Shown: positions 26,533-35,465 of the stretch, in pieces
Layout: each line of letters opens with the position of its first letter
Numbering within the stretch: position 1 is the first letter of the stretch
DNA from: Deltaproteobacteria bacterium
GTDB lineage: Bacteria > Myxococcota > JACRCW01
Direction: 5' to 3'
Length of the DNA: 64,000 nucleotides
NCBI GenBank assembly: GCA_016218805.1
Contig: JACRCW010000092.1
Coordinates: forward strand, 1-64,000
Translations under genes and position numbers: made by a program
Notes under the pieces: model-generated
What the model was told of the DNA's origin: nothing
Database searches by the model: none
What the model saw: only the letters and a program-made list of their open reading frames with translations

Positions 26533-29253
26533 GTGAACTGCCGCAGGGCGCTCGTTCCCATCCTGGTTGTCGTTGCCAGCAGTGCCGCTGCGCAGACGCT
26601 GTCCCCCGGCAAGCTTGGCCGAGGCCACGAAGACCTTGAGGGCCTCAGCCACTGCACGGATTGCCATGAATTCGGCAAGCGGGTGGATGGTGGCCTGTGC
26701 CTGCAGTGCCATGCGCCGCTCAAGCGGCTGGTGGAGACCGGCAAGGGGTTCCACGGCAAGCAGGCCAAGGAGAAGGCGGACTGCTTCAGCTGTCACAAGG
26801 ACCACCGCGGCGTTGGGACGTCACTGACCGACTGGGGCGGGCGGGAGAACGCGTTTGATCACCGCCGCACGGGGTACGTGCTTGACGGCAAGCACCAGGA
26901 GGCGAGCTGCGAGAAATGCCACGATTCGCGGCTGGTCAAAGACCGTGAATTGCGCGACCTGTTTGGCAAGGACAAGGATGGAACGTACCTGGGCCTGGAA
27001 CAGCGCTGCGGCGCGTGCCACTTTGACGAGCACCGCGGCCAGCTCAAGGGCGAGTGCAGCAAGTGCCATGATACGCGCGGTTTCAAACCCGCTGCCGGAT
27101 TCAAGCATAACGACGTGTACAAGCTGGTTGACGCGCACGCCAATGCGGAATGCACGGCGTGCCACGCGCGGGCCGCGGACCCAGTGCAGCGGCCGCCCTT
27201 CCCTCCGCCCGTAGACCCGCGCGCGTACGTCCGCTACGCGGTTCCGTTGCTGCAGGAGCGCGGTTGCCGCGCGTGCCACTTTGATGAGCACCGCGGCCAG
27301 TTCAAGGGCGACTGCGCGCGTTGCCATGACCAGAAAGCCTTCAAGCCGGTGCCGGGGTTCCGGCACGATGAGAGGTTTGTGCTGGTTGGCGCGCATGCGC
27401 GGGCGGCGTGCACCGGCTGCCACGCGCGCGTCCCCGCGCCCAGGGCGCCCGCGGGGCCCAAGCCCGTGGACGCAGCCAATTTCGCCCGGTACCGCCCGAC
27501 CCCCAAGGGCTGCGTGGACTGCCACAAGGATCCGCACGAGAACCGGTTTGGAGCGGAATGCCTCAAATGCCACAATCAGGAGAGCTGGCTGGTCATCCGT
27601 TCGGGTGATTCCACGCGCGCATTCCACGACCGCTCCCGGTTCCCGCTGAAGGGCGCGCACCGCCACGCGGACTGCGCCGCGTGTCATCCGCCGGCGCCCA
27701 AGAGCGGGCTGCAACTCAAGGGTTTCCCGTTTGAGCGCTGCGGTGACTGCCACGTGGACGCGCACCTGGGCCAGTTGACGCCGGCGGCGGACGGCCTGGT
27801 GCGCTGCGAGCGCTGCCACGACGAGCAGGGGTTCCTCCCGCCGCGCTACCCGGTGGAGGAACACCGCACCTATCCGCTGCAGGGCGCGCACGTGGCAACC
27901 GCGTGCAATGACTGCCACGTGCAGGACCGCGCGGGGCTGGAGGACCGCGTGCGCGCGCGCCCGGGGCGGCCACGGGGAACGGAAACCATTGATTTCACCC
28001 GGCTGGTGTTCCCCGGGCGCGACACAAAACGCTGCGATTCCTGTCACGCGGATGTGCATCGCGGGCAATTCGCGCAGGACCCGGCGCGCGCCTGCGCGTC
28101 CTGCCACGCGGTGACGTCCTTCCAGGACCTCCATTTCAACCATGACGTGGACACGCGCTACCCGCTCCAGGGGCGCCACGCCCAGGCGCAGTGCGGCGCT
28201 TGCCACCCGCGCACCGGTGACGGGGGCACGCAGGTCTGGCGCGGCGTCCCCACGGTCTGCGCGGCCTGTCACGAGGACCCGCACCGCGGCCAATTCACCG
28301 GCACCGACTGCGCGCGCTGCCACACCACGGAGCGGTTCCAGCGCACGTTGTTCCGCCACGACGATCCGGCGTTCACGTCGTTCGTTCCGCAGGGGGCCCA
28401 CGCCCGCGTGGCGTGCGCGTCCTGTCACCCGGTCCGGCGCACGCCGGAGGGCTTCCGCTCCGCGTGGTACCGCGGCGTGCCGCGTGATTGCGTGGGATGC
28501 CACCAGGATCCGCACGCCGCGCCGGGCGCCCTGTCCCCGACGACGGCGACGTGCACGCGCTGCCACAACGACGCGGGCTGGGAGCGGGTGAGCTTCAACC
28601 ATGAGGCCACGCACCTGCCGCTGCGCCAACGCCATGCCGACGTGGACTGCCGCGCGTGTCACGCCCAGTTGGCCCCGCTGGCGCTGGAACCGTCATGTGG
28701 CGCATGCCATGCTGACGTGCATGGCGGACGCCTGGGAAACGCGTGTGAGCGGTGCCATGACCAGGCGTCCTTCCGCTCCGGTGACGCCGTGGCCGCGCAC
28801 GCACAGACGCGGTTCCCCCTGCTGGGACGCCACGGCATGGCGCCGTGCGAGTCCTGCCACCAGGCCCGTGCGGACCGCACCCTGGGCGGGCTCTCCGTGC
28901 GGTGTGAGGATTGCCACGACGCGGACGTGCAGCGCACGGCGGGCGGACCCCGTGACCATGCCGGCCTCAACCCGCTGGACTGCCGCGGGTGCCACACACC
29001 GTCCACCTGGCGGCGGGCGCGGTTCTTTGTGCATGACCGCTGCTTCCCGCTCTCCAGCGGCGAGCACGCGCGGTACACGTGTGAACAGTGCCATTCCGCG
29101 TTGCGCGGGCTGGCCGTGGACCAATGCGCGTCATTCACCGCGGATTGCATCCGTTGCCATGGCTGCGAGGACCGGAAACACCGCGGTATCCCCGGCTACA
29201 CCTGCGGCAACCGCCGCTGCTACGAGTGCCACCCCAGCGGCGAGGAGGAATGA
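26533..29253 (+). CDS. 33-haem secreted multihaem c-type cytochrome
   Basis: The 906-residue product has a signal peptide (cleaved near ASSAAAQ) and 33 CxxCH haem-attachment motifs, about one per 27 residues, so it may bind 33 c-type haems. Many motifs are followed by D/E-x-H-x-G-Q (CHFDEHRGQ, CHEDPHRGQ), as in doubled-CXXCH cytochromes. No membrane anchor is visible, so it would act in the periplasm or outside the cell as an electron wire. It is followed 3 bp later by a 9-haem probable lipoprotein and then a predicted outer-membrane barrel, which suggests a transmembrane conduit. GTG 26533 is the start. The 33 count was done by eye. Confidence 0.85.
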   Translation: MNCRRALVPILVVVASSAAAQTLSPGKLGRGHEDLEGLSHCTDCHEFGKRVDGGLCLQCHAPLKRLVETGKGFHGKQAKEKADCFSCHKDHRGVGTSLTDWGGRENAFDHRRTGYVLDGKHQEASCEKCHDSRLVKDRELRDLFGKDKDGTYLGLEQRCGACHFDEHRGQLKGECSKCHDTRGFKPAAGFKHNDVYKLVDAHANAECTACHARAADPVQRPPFPPPVDPRAYVRYAVPLLQERGCRACHFDEHRGQFKGDCARCHDQKAFKPVPGFRHDERFVLVGAHARAACTGCHARVPAPRAPAGPKPVDAANFARYRPTPKGCVDCHKDPHENRFGAECLKCHNQESWLVIRSGDSTRAFHDRSRFPLKGAHRHADCAACHPPAPKSGLQLKGFPFERCGDCHVDAHLGQLTPAADGLVRCERCHDEQGFLPPRYPVEEHRTYPLQGAHVATACNDCHVQDRAGLEDRVRARPGRPRGTETIDFTRLVFPGRDTKRCDSCHADVHRGQFAQDPARACASCHAVTSFQDLHFNHDVDTRYPLQGRHAQAQCGACHPRTGDGGTQVWRGVPTVCAACHEDPHRGQFTGTDCARCHTTERFQRTLFRHDDPAFTSFVPQGAHARVACASCHPVRRTPEGFRSAWYRGVPRDCVGCHQDPHAAPGALSPTTATCTRCHNDAGWERVSFNHEATHLPLRQRHADVDCRACHAQLAPLALEPSCGACHADVHGGRLGNACERCHDQASFRSGDAVAAHAQTRFPLLGRHGMAPCESCHQARADRTLGGLSVRCEDCHDADVQRTAGGPRDHAGLNPLDCRGCHTPSTWRRARFFVHDRCFPLSSGEHARYTCEQCHSALRGLAVDQCASFTADCIRCHGCEDRKHRGIPGYTCGNRRCYECHPSGEEE

Positions 29254-29256
29254 TTG

Positions 29257-30015
29257 ATGACTGCGCGCACTTTTGCGGCTCTGCTTGGGGTTGCCGCCCT
29301 GTGCCAGGGCTGCTTTGCGGGCTCACCGTACGACGTGGAGCGCCACCGCATCACCCGTGACAACCACGCGGCCTTCCCCGTCCGGGACGCCCCGCACGCC
29401 GTTGACTGCAACAGCTGTCACGTCAACCCGGAGACCTTCACGGACTTTTCCTGCGTGGGCTGTCACGAGCACGGCCAGGACCGGGCCGACCCGGCGCACG
29501 TGGGCGTTTCCGGGTATTCGTGGGGGCCCACAACCTGTTACGCGTGCCATCCTGACGGCAAGGCGAGCATCAGCCGCGAAGGCCACGAACGCTATTTCCC
29601 GATCTTCACGGGCAACCACGCGGCCGTGGCGTGCGGCGACTGCCACACCGGCTCCGCCCGGACGGAATTCAACTGTATTGATTGCCACTCGCACACGTGC
29701 GCCACGGTGGACCGCCGTCACGTCATGGTGGACAGCTACCAGTGCGCCAGCCCGGACTGCCTGCGGTGCCACCCAGCCGGGACCACGCGCATGTCCCGGT
29801 CCGAACATTCACCGTATTTCCCGGTTTCCCGGGGCCGCCACGCGCTGGCCTGCATGGAATGCCATGATTCCGCGTATTCCACCTATTACTGCGTGGAGTG
29901 CCACACGGGTGAGCACACGTGCGCACGCATGAGTTTTCATTACGGGGAAACCGGCAACTACACCTGCGCAACCCCGCGCTGCTACGCCTGCCATCCGCGC
30001 GGCACCGAGGACTGA
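29257..30015 (+). CDS. 9-haem c-type cytochrome, probable lipoprotein
   Basis: From the ATG at 29257 (GAGGAGG about 8 bp upstream) the product has 252 residues and nine CxxCH motifs, about one per 28. The N-terminus is a short signal ending in LCQGC, a weak lipobox, so lipid anchoring is likely but not certain. It has the same haem density as the 33-haem protein, but the motifs are not of the CHxDxHxGQ type. In porin-cytochrome complexes a lipoprotein cytochrome faces the cell exterior or periplasm beside the barrel, and this position would fit. The stop at 30013-30015 is 5 bp before the next gene. Confidence 0.82.
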   Translation: MTARTFAALLGVAALCQGCFAGSPYDVERHRITRDNHAAFPVRDAPHAVDCNSCHVNPETFTDFSCVGCHEHGQDRADPAHVGVSGYSWGPTTCYACHPDGKASISREGHERYFPIFTGNHAAVACGDCHTGSARTEFNCIDCHSHTCATVDRRHVMVDSYQCASPDCLRCHPAGTTRMSRSEHSPYFPVSRGRHALACMECHDSAYSTYYCVECHTGEHTCARMSFHYGETGNYTCATPRCYACHPRGTED

Positions 30016-30020
30016 CGACG

Positions 30021-31679
30021 GTGCACCACCTCTTGCTGGCCGGGGGACTGGCGCTGTGGGGCGCGCTTGCGGCGGTGCCAGCGCGGGCCCAGGCGGACAC
30101 GCGCGTGCGCTTTGTCAACGGGGACCGCGTCTACCTGGCCTCCGGCCGGGCGGACGGTGTGGTGAAGGGGGCAACGGTCTACGTGCTGGGTGACGGGGCC
30201 ACCGTGGCGCGTTTGGAGGTGGAGTCCGCCTCGGAGCACCGCAGCGTGGCCATCCTGCAGGGCCACCTGCGCGCACCCCGCACCGGTGACGTGGCGCGCA
30301 TCCTGGACCCCGCACCGCGGCCCCCCGCGCGCACAACACGGCCGCGCGCCACGCCGCGGCCGGTGAAACGGGGCGAATTCGTCCGCGCCACCGCCCAGGG
30401 TTTCCAGGCCATTGCGTTCCGCGCGCAGCGGCCGCGGGTCACGGCGCGCCGCACCCGCGCGGAAGCGTTCCTGGTTGGTGAGGCCTGGGCGTTTGCCGGC
30501 GGGGTGGGCGCTGTGTCCGGCGCGGCGCGCTCCCGCGTCGTGGTGGGGCTGGACACGCCGCTGGATGCAGCGGACACGTTCCACGCGACGGTGGACGCGG
30601 CGTTCACCCTGCAGGGCCAGCAACCCGTTTCCACCGTGCAGCGCACCGCCAGCCGCGCGGTGGCACGGGCGGACGTGCGCCAGGCAACGCTGGCCTGGCG
30701 CGGCCTGCGTGAATTGGAGCTTTCCGTGGGACGGCGCGGCAGCTCCGCATTGCGGTGGGGCCTGCTGGACGGGGTGTTCGCCACCTGGCAGCGGGGTTCC
30801 GGCCCAACGCTGCGGTTGGCCCTGGGGCACCGGGCGGACACGGTGTCCATGTTCCCTTCCCTGCTGCGGCCGGCGGCCACCGCCGAAGCGTCCGACACCT
30901 ACCGCGGCGACTGGGGCTGGGCCGCGTGGGAGACGGGGGCATCCTGGCTGGGGCGGGACGTGGTGGCGACGGAGGCGACCGAACTGTCCGCGCGGGCATC
31001 CGTGAACGTGGCGCGCCGGCTGTGGGTGGAAGCGGATGGCGCGGCGGTGGCCTGGCTGCAGCAGAACGTGAGCGGCCCTCGCGCGTCGCTGGATCGGCTG
31101 GGAGTGTCCGGCGGTGTCCGGGTCACGGACACCATTTCCACGCGTTTCCAGGCGCGCCGGCTTGGCGGGGACCTGTTCCCATCCGACGCACGTCTGCTAC
31201 CGCCGGGCTACGCCGCCGGGACGCCGCTGTATGACGCCGCGGGCGTGCTGGATGCGTCCGTGGTGCCGGCCGCGTCCTGGTCCGCGGGGGCGGCGTTGTT
31301 GCTGGGCGCCACGTGGGACACCTCGCACGCGTGGGACCGTTACCAACTGGTCCCGGAACTGCGCGGCCGCCTTTCCGCGTTGTGGGGGCTGAGCGCGCGC
31401 GCGGCCTGGCGCTGTGAGCTGGGGCGCACCGGCCTGCAGGCGGTTGAGTTGGCGCTGGCGGCGGAGCCCGTGAAGTCCCTGCGCGTGGGCGCGCGGCTGC
31501 AGACGGGGTTGTGGATTCTCCAGGACGTGCAGCGCGTGGAGCCGTTCCAGGTGGCCACGGTGGATGCGTCCACGGGCATGGGGCCGTGGCGGTTGGGCCT
31601 GCGCGGCCGGTCCACCTGGGGCAACACCGGCAACGGCGCGGAGGCGGTGGCGTTCATTGGCGCGGTGGCGCCGCCGTGA
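30021..31679 (+). CDS. Predicted outer-membrane beta-barrel of the cytochrome cluster
   Basis: GTG at 30021 gives 552 residues with a clear signal peptide (cleaved near ARAQA-DTR). About residues 30-110 form a small beta-rich domain, then an Arg/Pro linker. From about 150 onward the sequence alternates short amphipathic strands and turns with aromatic girdle-like residues (VGLDTPLDAADTFHATVDAA, ELELSVGRRG), as in porins. It has no CxxCH. Next to two multihaem cytochromes it most resembles the porin of a porin-cytochrome conduit. Strand number and pore size need modelling. Confidence 0.72.
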   Translation: MHHLLLAGGLALWGALAAVPARAQADTRVRFVNGDRVYLASGRADGVVKGATVYVLGDGATVARLEVESASEHRSVAILQGHLRAPRTGDVARILDPAPRPPARTTRPRATPRPVKRGEFVRATAQGFQAIAFRAQRPRVTARRTRAEAFLVGEAWAFAGGVGAVSGAARSRVVVGLDTPLDAADTFHATVDAAFTLQGQQPVSTVQRTASRAVARADVRQATLAWRGLRELELSVGRRGSSALRWGLLDGVFATWQRGSGPTLRLALGHRADTVSMFPSLLRPAATAEASDTYRGDWGWAAWETGASWLGRDVVATEATELSARASVNVARRLWVEADGAAVAWLQQNVSGPRASLDRLGVSGGVRVTDTISTRFQARRLGGDLFPSDARLLPPGYAAGTPLYDAAGVLDASVVPAASWSAGAALLLGATWDTSHAWDRYQLVPELRGRLSALWGLSARAAWRCELGRTGLQAVELALAAEPVKSLRVGARLQTGLWILQDVQRVEPFQVATVDASTGMGPWRLGLRGRSTWGNTGNGAEAVAFIGAVAPP

Positions 31680-31691
31680 AGGAGGCCCGGA

Positions 31692-32555
31692 ATGTCGCTG
31701 GGTGACGTCACACTGGACCGGGGACCCGGCCGGCTGTTCCAGGCGGATGGCCGGGCGCTGGTGGGGCTGCCGGTGAAGGAGTTGCGCGCGCTGTTCCGTG
31801 AACACGGTTTCCTCGCATTTCGCGGCTGGAATGCGTCCATTTCAGATTTCTATCAATTCGGGAAGCGTTTCATGGACCGCCTGCGGACCACGCCCGAAGC
31901 CGAGCGCCCCCAGCACCCCATCCACCGTGGCATGCAGACCGTCTCCCAGGGCGATCACGCCATGAACTTCCACGCGGATTTTGGCCAATTGCCGGACCGG
32001 CCGGAGGCGATAGCGTTCTATTGCCAGGTGGCGCCGGAAAGTGAAGGCGAGACGTTCGTGTGTGACGGCATCCAGCTGTGGGAGTCGCTGGATGAGGCGA
32101 CGCGCCGGTTGTTCGAGCAGCGCCGCATCACGCAATGCAGCAGCGTGGACTGGCGCCTGTGGACTTCCAGCGCCGGGACCACCGACTTTGACGTGGTGCG
32201 TGCATTCATGGAGGAGCGCGAGGGCGTGCAGGTATCTCCCGGTCCGTTGGGCGCGCTGCAGGTCCGCTGGACGACGTGGGCGGCCGCCCGGCCCAAGTTC
32301 TCTGACCGGACCGCGCTGGCCAGCAACGTGTTCCCCGGCGTCTACAACGGGCTCACCACGACGTGGGAAGACGGCACGCCGCTGGACGCGGCGCTGGTGC
32401 AACACCTGGAGACGCGGGCCCGTGCGCTGTCCACCGTCATCCGCTGGGCCGCGGGGGATTTTGCCGTGGTGGACAACACGCGTTACGTGCACGCGCGCGC
32501 GGCCCAGGATGCGCGGCGCAAGTTGTACACGCTGCAGGGGTTCATGCGGGGTTAG
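31692..32555 (+). CDS. TauD/TfdA-like 2-oxoglutarate/Fe(II) dioxygenase (copy 2)
   Basis: A 287-residue enzyme with the facial triad His94, Asp96 (NFHADF) and His267 (DNTRYVHARA), and Arg276/277 (RRKLYTLQGF) for 2-oxoglutarate. It is related to the dioxygenase at 24369-25295, with the same triad positions. It starts 12 bp after the barrel stop, and GGAGG lies between them, so it is probably the last gene of the cytochrome operon. It overlaps the convergent amidase by 14 bp. Whether it works with the cytochromes or simply shares their transcript is unknown. Confidence 0.8.
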   Translation: MSLGDVTLDRGPGRLFQADGRALVGLPVKELRALFREHGFLAFRGWNASISDFYQFGKRFMDRLRTTPEAERPQHPIHRGMQTVSQGDHAMNFHADFGQLPDRPEAIAFYCQVAPESEGETFVCDGIQLWESLDEATRRLFEQRRITQCSSVDWRLWTSSAGTTDFDVVRAFMEEREGVQVSPGPLGALQVRWTTWAAARPKFSDRTALASNVFPGVYNGLTTTWEDGTPLDAALVQHLETRARALSTVIRWAAGDFAVVDNTRYVHARAAQDARRKLYTLQGFMRG

Positions 32556-33915
32556 GCGGCGGCTGAAACCCGCCCAACGCGCCCTCCAGCACCTCGGCAA
32601 TCCCCAACAGCACGCCTTCTTCGCCGCGGCGGCCGACGAGTTGCAGCCCGACCGGCAGGCCCTCCGCGGCGCGGCCCGCCGGGATCACCACGACAGGGTG
32701 GCCGGTGAGGCTGAACGGCGACGTCCAGCCGCCCGCCACCAGCCAGTAGTTCTGCGGCACGCCGTCCACGTCCACCGGCATGCCCGCCGGGCGGTGCGTG
32801 AAGGCGGGCACGGACACCACCGGAAGCAGCCAGGCGTCACGCTGCGCCATGAACGCGTCCACCGTCTCCACCAGGTGATGCCGGGTGCGCCACGCTTCGC
32901 GCAGGCGCAGGTCATTCACCGCCTGGCGCGGCGTCCAGCGTCCCGCGCCCGCCGCCCAGGCCCGCGCCAATTCCACCCATGGGTGCCATTGCTCGGCGTT
33001 CATGATGTTGGTCCACGCGCCCCAGGCATCCTCAAACGCAAACCCCTCCGGCGCGCCCTCCTCCACGTCCAGCGTGCGGCGAAGCCGGCGCACCGCGGCG
33101 TCAAACACCGCCGCCACGGACGCGTCCACCCACGGCAGGCCGCCACCGCGCCACCACGCCACGCGCGGTTCCGGGACGCGCTGCGTGCCGCCCAGCCCCA
33201 CCGCCACGGCCGCCAGCGCAAGATCCTCCACGTACCGCGCCACGAACCCGACGCAGACCAGGTGGCGGGCGCGATCCGGCGATCCCGGCCAGCCGTGCAG
33301 ATGTCCGTCCAGCGGGAGCGCCCCGTCGGTGGGTTTGAGCGCGCAGGTACCGCAGAACGACGCGGGGATGCGCAGTGAACCGCCGTGATCGCTCCCCACT
33401 TCCAGGGGCGACAGCCCGGCCGCCACCGCCGCGGCACCGCCGCCCGTGGAACCACCAGGGGTACGCATGGGATCCCACGGATTGTTGGCGGTACCCAGCA
33501 GCGGGCCACGCGTCTGGATGTCCGCGGCCAGCGGGGGCGTGTTGGTCTTCCCCAGCAGGATCCCGCCAGCGGCGCGAATCCGCTGCACCACCCACGCGTC
33601 CCGGTCCGGCACGTGGTCCCGGTACATCTCCGCGCCGGCCGTGGTGCGCAGGCCGCGCGTCTCCAACGTGTCCTTGGCCGTGTAGGGGACGCCGTGCAGC
33701 ACGCCGCAGGGTGCGCCGGCGCGGCTCGCCTCATCCGCGGCGCGGGCGGCGGCCCGCGCGCCGTCCGCGTCCACGGTGACCAGCGCGTTGAGGCGCGCGT
33801 TGTCGCGGTGGATCCGCGTGAGGCAGTCCTCCACCGCTTCCACGGCAGTGATCCTGCCGGTGCGGATGCGGCGCGCCAGTTCGGCGGCGCCCGGGGCGGC
33901 GTTTTCCGTCGTCAC
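32542..33915 (-). CDS. Amidase signature family enzyme
   Basis: A 457-residue amidase-signature enzyme. The Gly/Ser-rich signature GGSTGGGAAAVAAG holds the catalytic serines, and the upstream Lys of the Ser-cisSer-Lys triad is in YTAKDT near residue 85. These enzymes hydrolyse carboxamides or nitrile-derived amides. GatA is ruled unlikely because gatB and gatC are absent. It overlaps the methyltransferase gene by GTGA, so the two are co-expressed. It is convergent with the dioxygenase. Confidence 0.85.
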   Translation of the reverse strand: MTTENAAPGAAELARRIRTGRITAVEAVEDCLTRIHRDNARLNALVTVDADGARAAARAADEASRAGAPCGVLHGVPYTAKDTLETRGLRTTAGAEMYRDHVPDRDAWVVQRIRAAGGILLGKTNTPPLAADIQTRGPLLGTANNPWDPMRTPGGSTGGGAAAVAAGLSPLEVGSDHGGSLRIPASFCGTCALKPTDGALPLDGHLHGWPGSPDRARHLVCVGFVARYVEDLALAAVAVGLGGTQRVPEPRVAWWRGGGLPWVDASVAAVFDAAVRRLRRTLDVEEGAPEGFAFEDAWGAWTNIMNAEQWHPWVELARAWAAGAGRWTPRQAVNDLRLREAWRTRHHLVETVDAFMAQRDAWLLPVVSVPAFTHRPAGMPVDVDGVPQNYWLVAGGWTSPFSLTGHPVVVIPAGRAAEGLPVGLQLVGRRGEEGVLLGIAEVLEGALGGFQPPPNPA

Positions 33916-34583
33916 ACGGGCCTCCGGCCTTCCAACAGCCAGGACCCGGCGTAGACGTTGCGTGGCAGGCGCGTGGCCAGACCGGCCGCGCGGGCCATGG
34001 CCGCGTACTCGCCCGGCGGCAACCAGCGCACCAGTTGGGCGCGCCCCAGCGCGGCACGGAACGCCGGCAGCGCCAGCAACGACGACGACGGCACCAGCAC
34101 CAGCGCGGTGGCGCCGGGCCGCAGGATGCGGAACAACTCACGCCACCCCCGCGCGATGTCCGGCCACCAGTGCATGGAGAAGCACGACACGACGAGGTCC
34201 ACCGCCGCATCCGGCAGCGGGAGCGCCGCCGCGGAGGCCCGGACCAGCACGGCCGTGGGGGGACGGCGGGTCTGCGCCAGCGCCAGCATCTGCACGGAGA
34301 GGTCCACGCCCACCACGCAGTCGGCCACGGCGGGAAGCCAACCCAGGCTCTGCCCGGTGCCAATCCCCACGTCCACCGCGACCTTCATGCGGCCACGGCG
34401 GGCCAGGACGGACGCGCGGTCATGGAGCACGCGGTGCAACGGTCCGTACAGGCCGTCCTGGTAGAACGGCATATCGTACGTTCCGCTCCACGCCTGGAAG
34501 AACGCCTGCACATCCCGGTCGCGGTCCGCCATGACGCCATTGAGCAGGCCGCGGGCATCGCGGTCAACGCGCGCGGTCATCAT
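33912..34583 (-). CDS. Class I SAM-dependent methyltransferase
   Basis: The 223-residue product has a Rossmann methyltransferase order. Motif I is VDVGIGTGQSLGW near residue 70, followed by an acidic loop (GVDLSVQML) and motif IV near VDLVVSCFSM. Its target is unknown, and the motif layout resembles BioC or UbiE-type enzymes. It overlaps the amidase gene. The start ATG at 34583 (or 34580) lies 4 bp from the start of the divergent TylF gene. Confidence 0.8.
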   Translation of the reverse strand: MMTARVDRDARGLLNGVMADRDRDVQAFFQAWSGTYDMPFYQDGLYGPLHRVLHDRASVLARRGRMKVAVDVGIGTGQSLGWLPAVADCVVGVDLSVQMLALAQTRRPPTAVLVRASAAALPLPDAAVDLVVSCFSMHWWPDIARGWRELFRILRPGATALVLVPSSSLLALPAFRAALGRAQLVRWLPPGEYAAMARAAGLATRLPRNVYAGSWLLEGRRPV

Positions 34584-34586
34584 GCT

Positions 34587-35465
34587 ATGGCGGAGTCCAT
34601 GGCCCGGGCCCTACGCGATCCCCTTGCCGGCACCTACCTGGGTGGCGCGCGCTACTTCATGGACAAGGCTTTCCACGACGAGCTGTTGCGCTCAGACCCG
34701 GCGACGTTCCCGGACGGCCCGGACGGATTCGCGGGGCTGTGGGAATACCTGCGCGGCTACACCATGATGGATCCCTGGCGCGTGGCCAGCATCGCTTCGC
34801 GGCTGTGGGAGGTCCGGCACCTGCCGGGTGACGTCATTGAATGCGGCGTGTTCACGGGCGGCACCAGCATCATGCTGGCGTTGCTGCTCCGCCGGTGGGG
34901 CGTGACCAAGAAGGTATACATGCTGGACAGCTTCCGCGGCCTGCCGGTGCCCAACGCCACGCATGACGCGTTCTACCGCGCCGGCTGGTTTGCCGTGGGG
35001 CGCAACACCGCTGAACAGCTGGCCATCCGCTGCGGCGTGCGCGGGTCGGTGGTCATCATGGAGGGCTGGTTCAAGGACACGCTGCCGCGGCTCACGCAGG
35101 AGCGCTTCTGCCTGGCCCACGTGGACGGTGACCTGTACGAGTCCACCACGACGTGCCTGCGGCACCTGGTCCCGCGCATGGTGGAGGGCGGTGTCATGGT
35201 GATGGACGACTATGACGACGGCGGCGGCGGCGTGAAGCGGGCGGTCCAGGAGCACCTGACCCATACCCACGAGCTCCTCCACACCGGTCCGCTGCCGCAG
35301 GCCTACTTCCGCGTCGGCGAGAAACACCGCGAACGCGGTTTCCGTTCCTCGCAGAAGGAAATCCGCGGAAACCGCCCGTACGGCCGGATGGTGGCTGAGG
35401 TGCAGCGCCGCGTGACGGAGGACGCCCGCGCGGTGGCGCGGTTGCACAAGCTGGTCAATGGCTGA
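34587..35465 (+). CDS. TylF/macrocin-type O-methyltransferase
   Basis: A 292-residue protein matching the TylF family, metal-dependent SAM O-methyltransferases often acting on sugars of natural products. Motifs are DVIECGVFTGGTSIML near residue 75, a metal-binding HVDGDLYESTTT and VMVMDDYDD. ATG 34587 is used, although ATG 34599, preceded by GGCGGAG, is an alternative. It overlaps the next gene by 8 bp (ATGGCTGA). The substrate is unknown. Confidence 0.82.
   Translation: MAESMARALRDPLAGTYLGGARYFMDKAFHDELLRSDPATFPDGPDGFAGLWEYLRGYTMMDPWRVASIASRLWEVRHLPGDVIECGVFTGGTSIMLALLLRRWGVTKKVYMLDSFRGLPVPNATHDAFYRAGWFAVGRNTAEQLAIRCGVRGSVVIMEGWFKDTLPRLTQERFCLAHVDGDLYESTTTCLRHLVPRMVEGGVMVMDDYDDGGGGVKRAVQEHLTHTHELLHTGPLPQAYFRVGEKHRERGFRSSQKEIRGNRPYGRMVAEVQRRVTEDARAVARLHKLVNG

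Noticed and set aside
26821..28662. A 613-codon open frame antisense to the multihaem cytochrome gene
   Set aside because: It is a GC-bias shadow. The sense frame has 33 ordered CxxCH motifs and a signal peptide.
32542..33915. GatA subunit of the tRNA amidotransferase
   Set aside because: No gatB or gatC is adjacent, and the gene is paired with a methyltransferase.
34035..34586. A 5' extension of the TylF frame
   Set aside because: It lies antisense over the methyltransferase and does not resemble TylF. The family-typical start is at 34587 or 34599.
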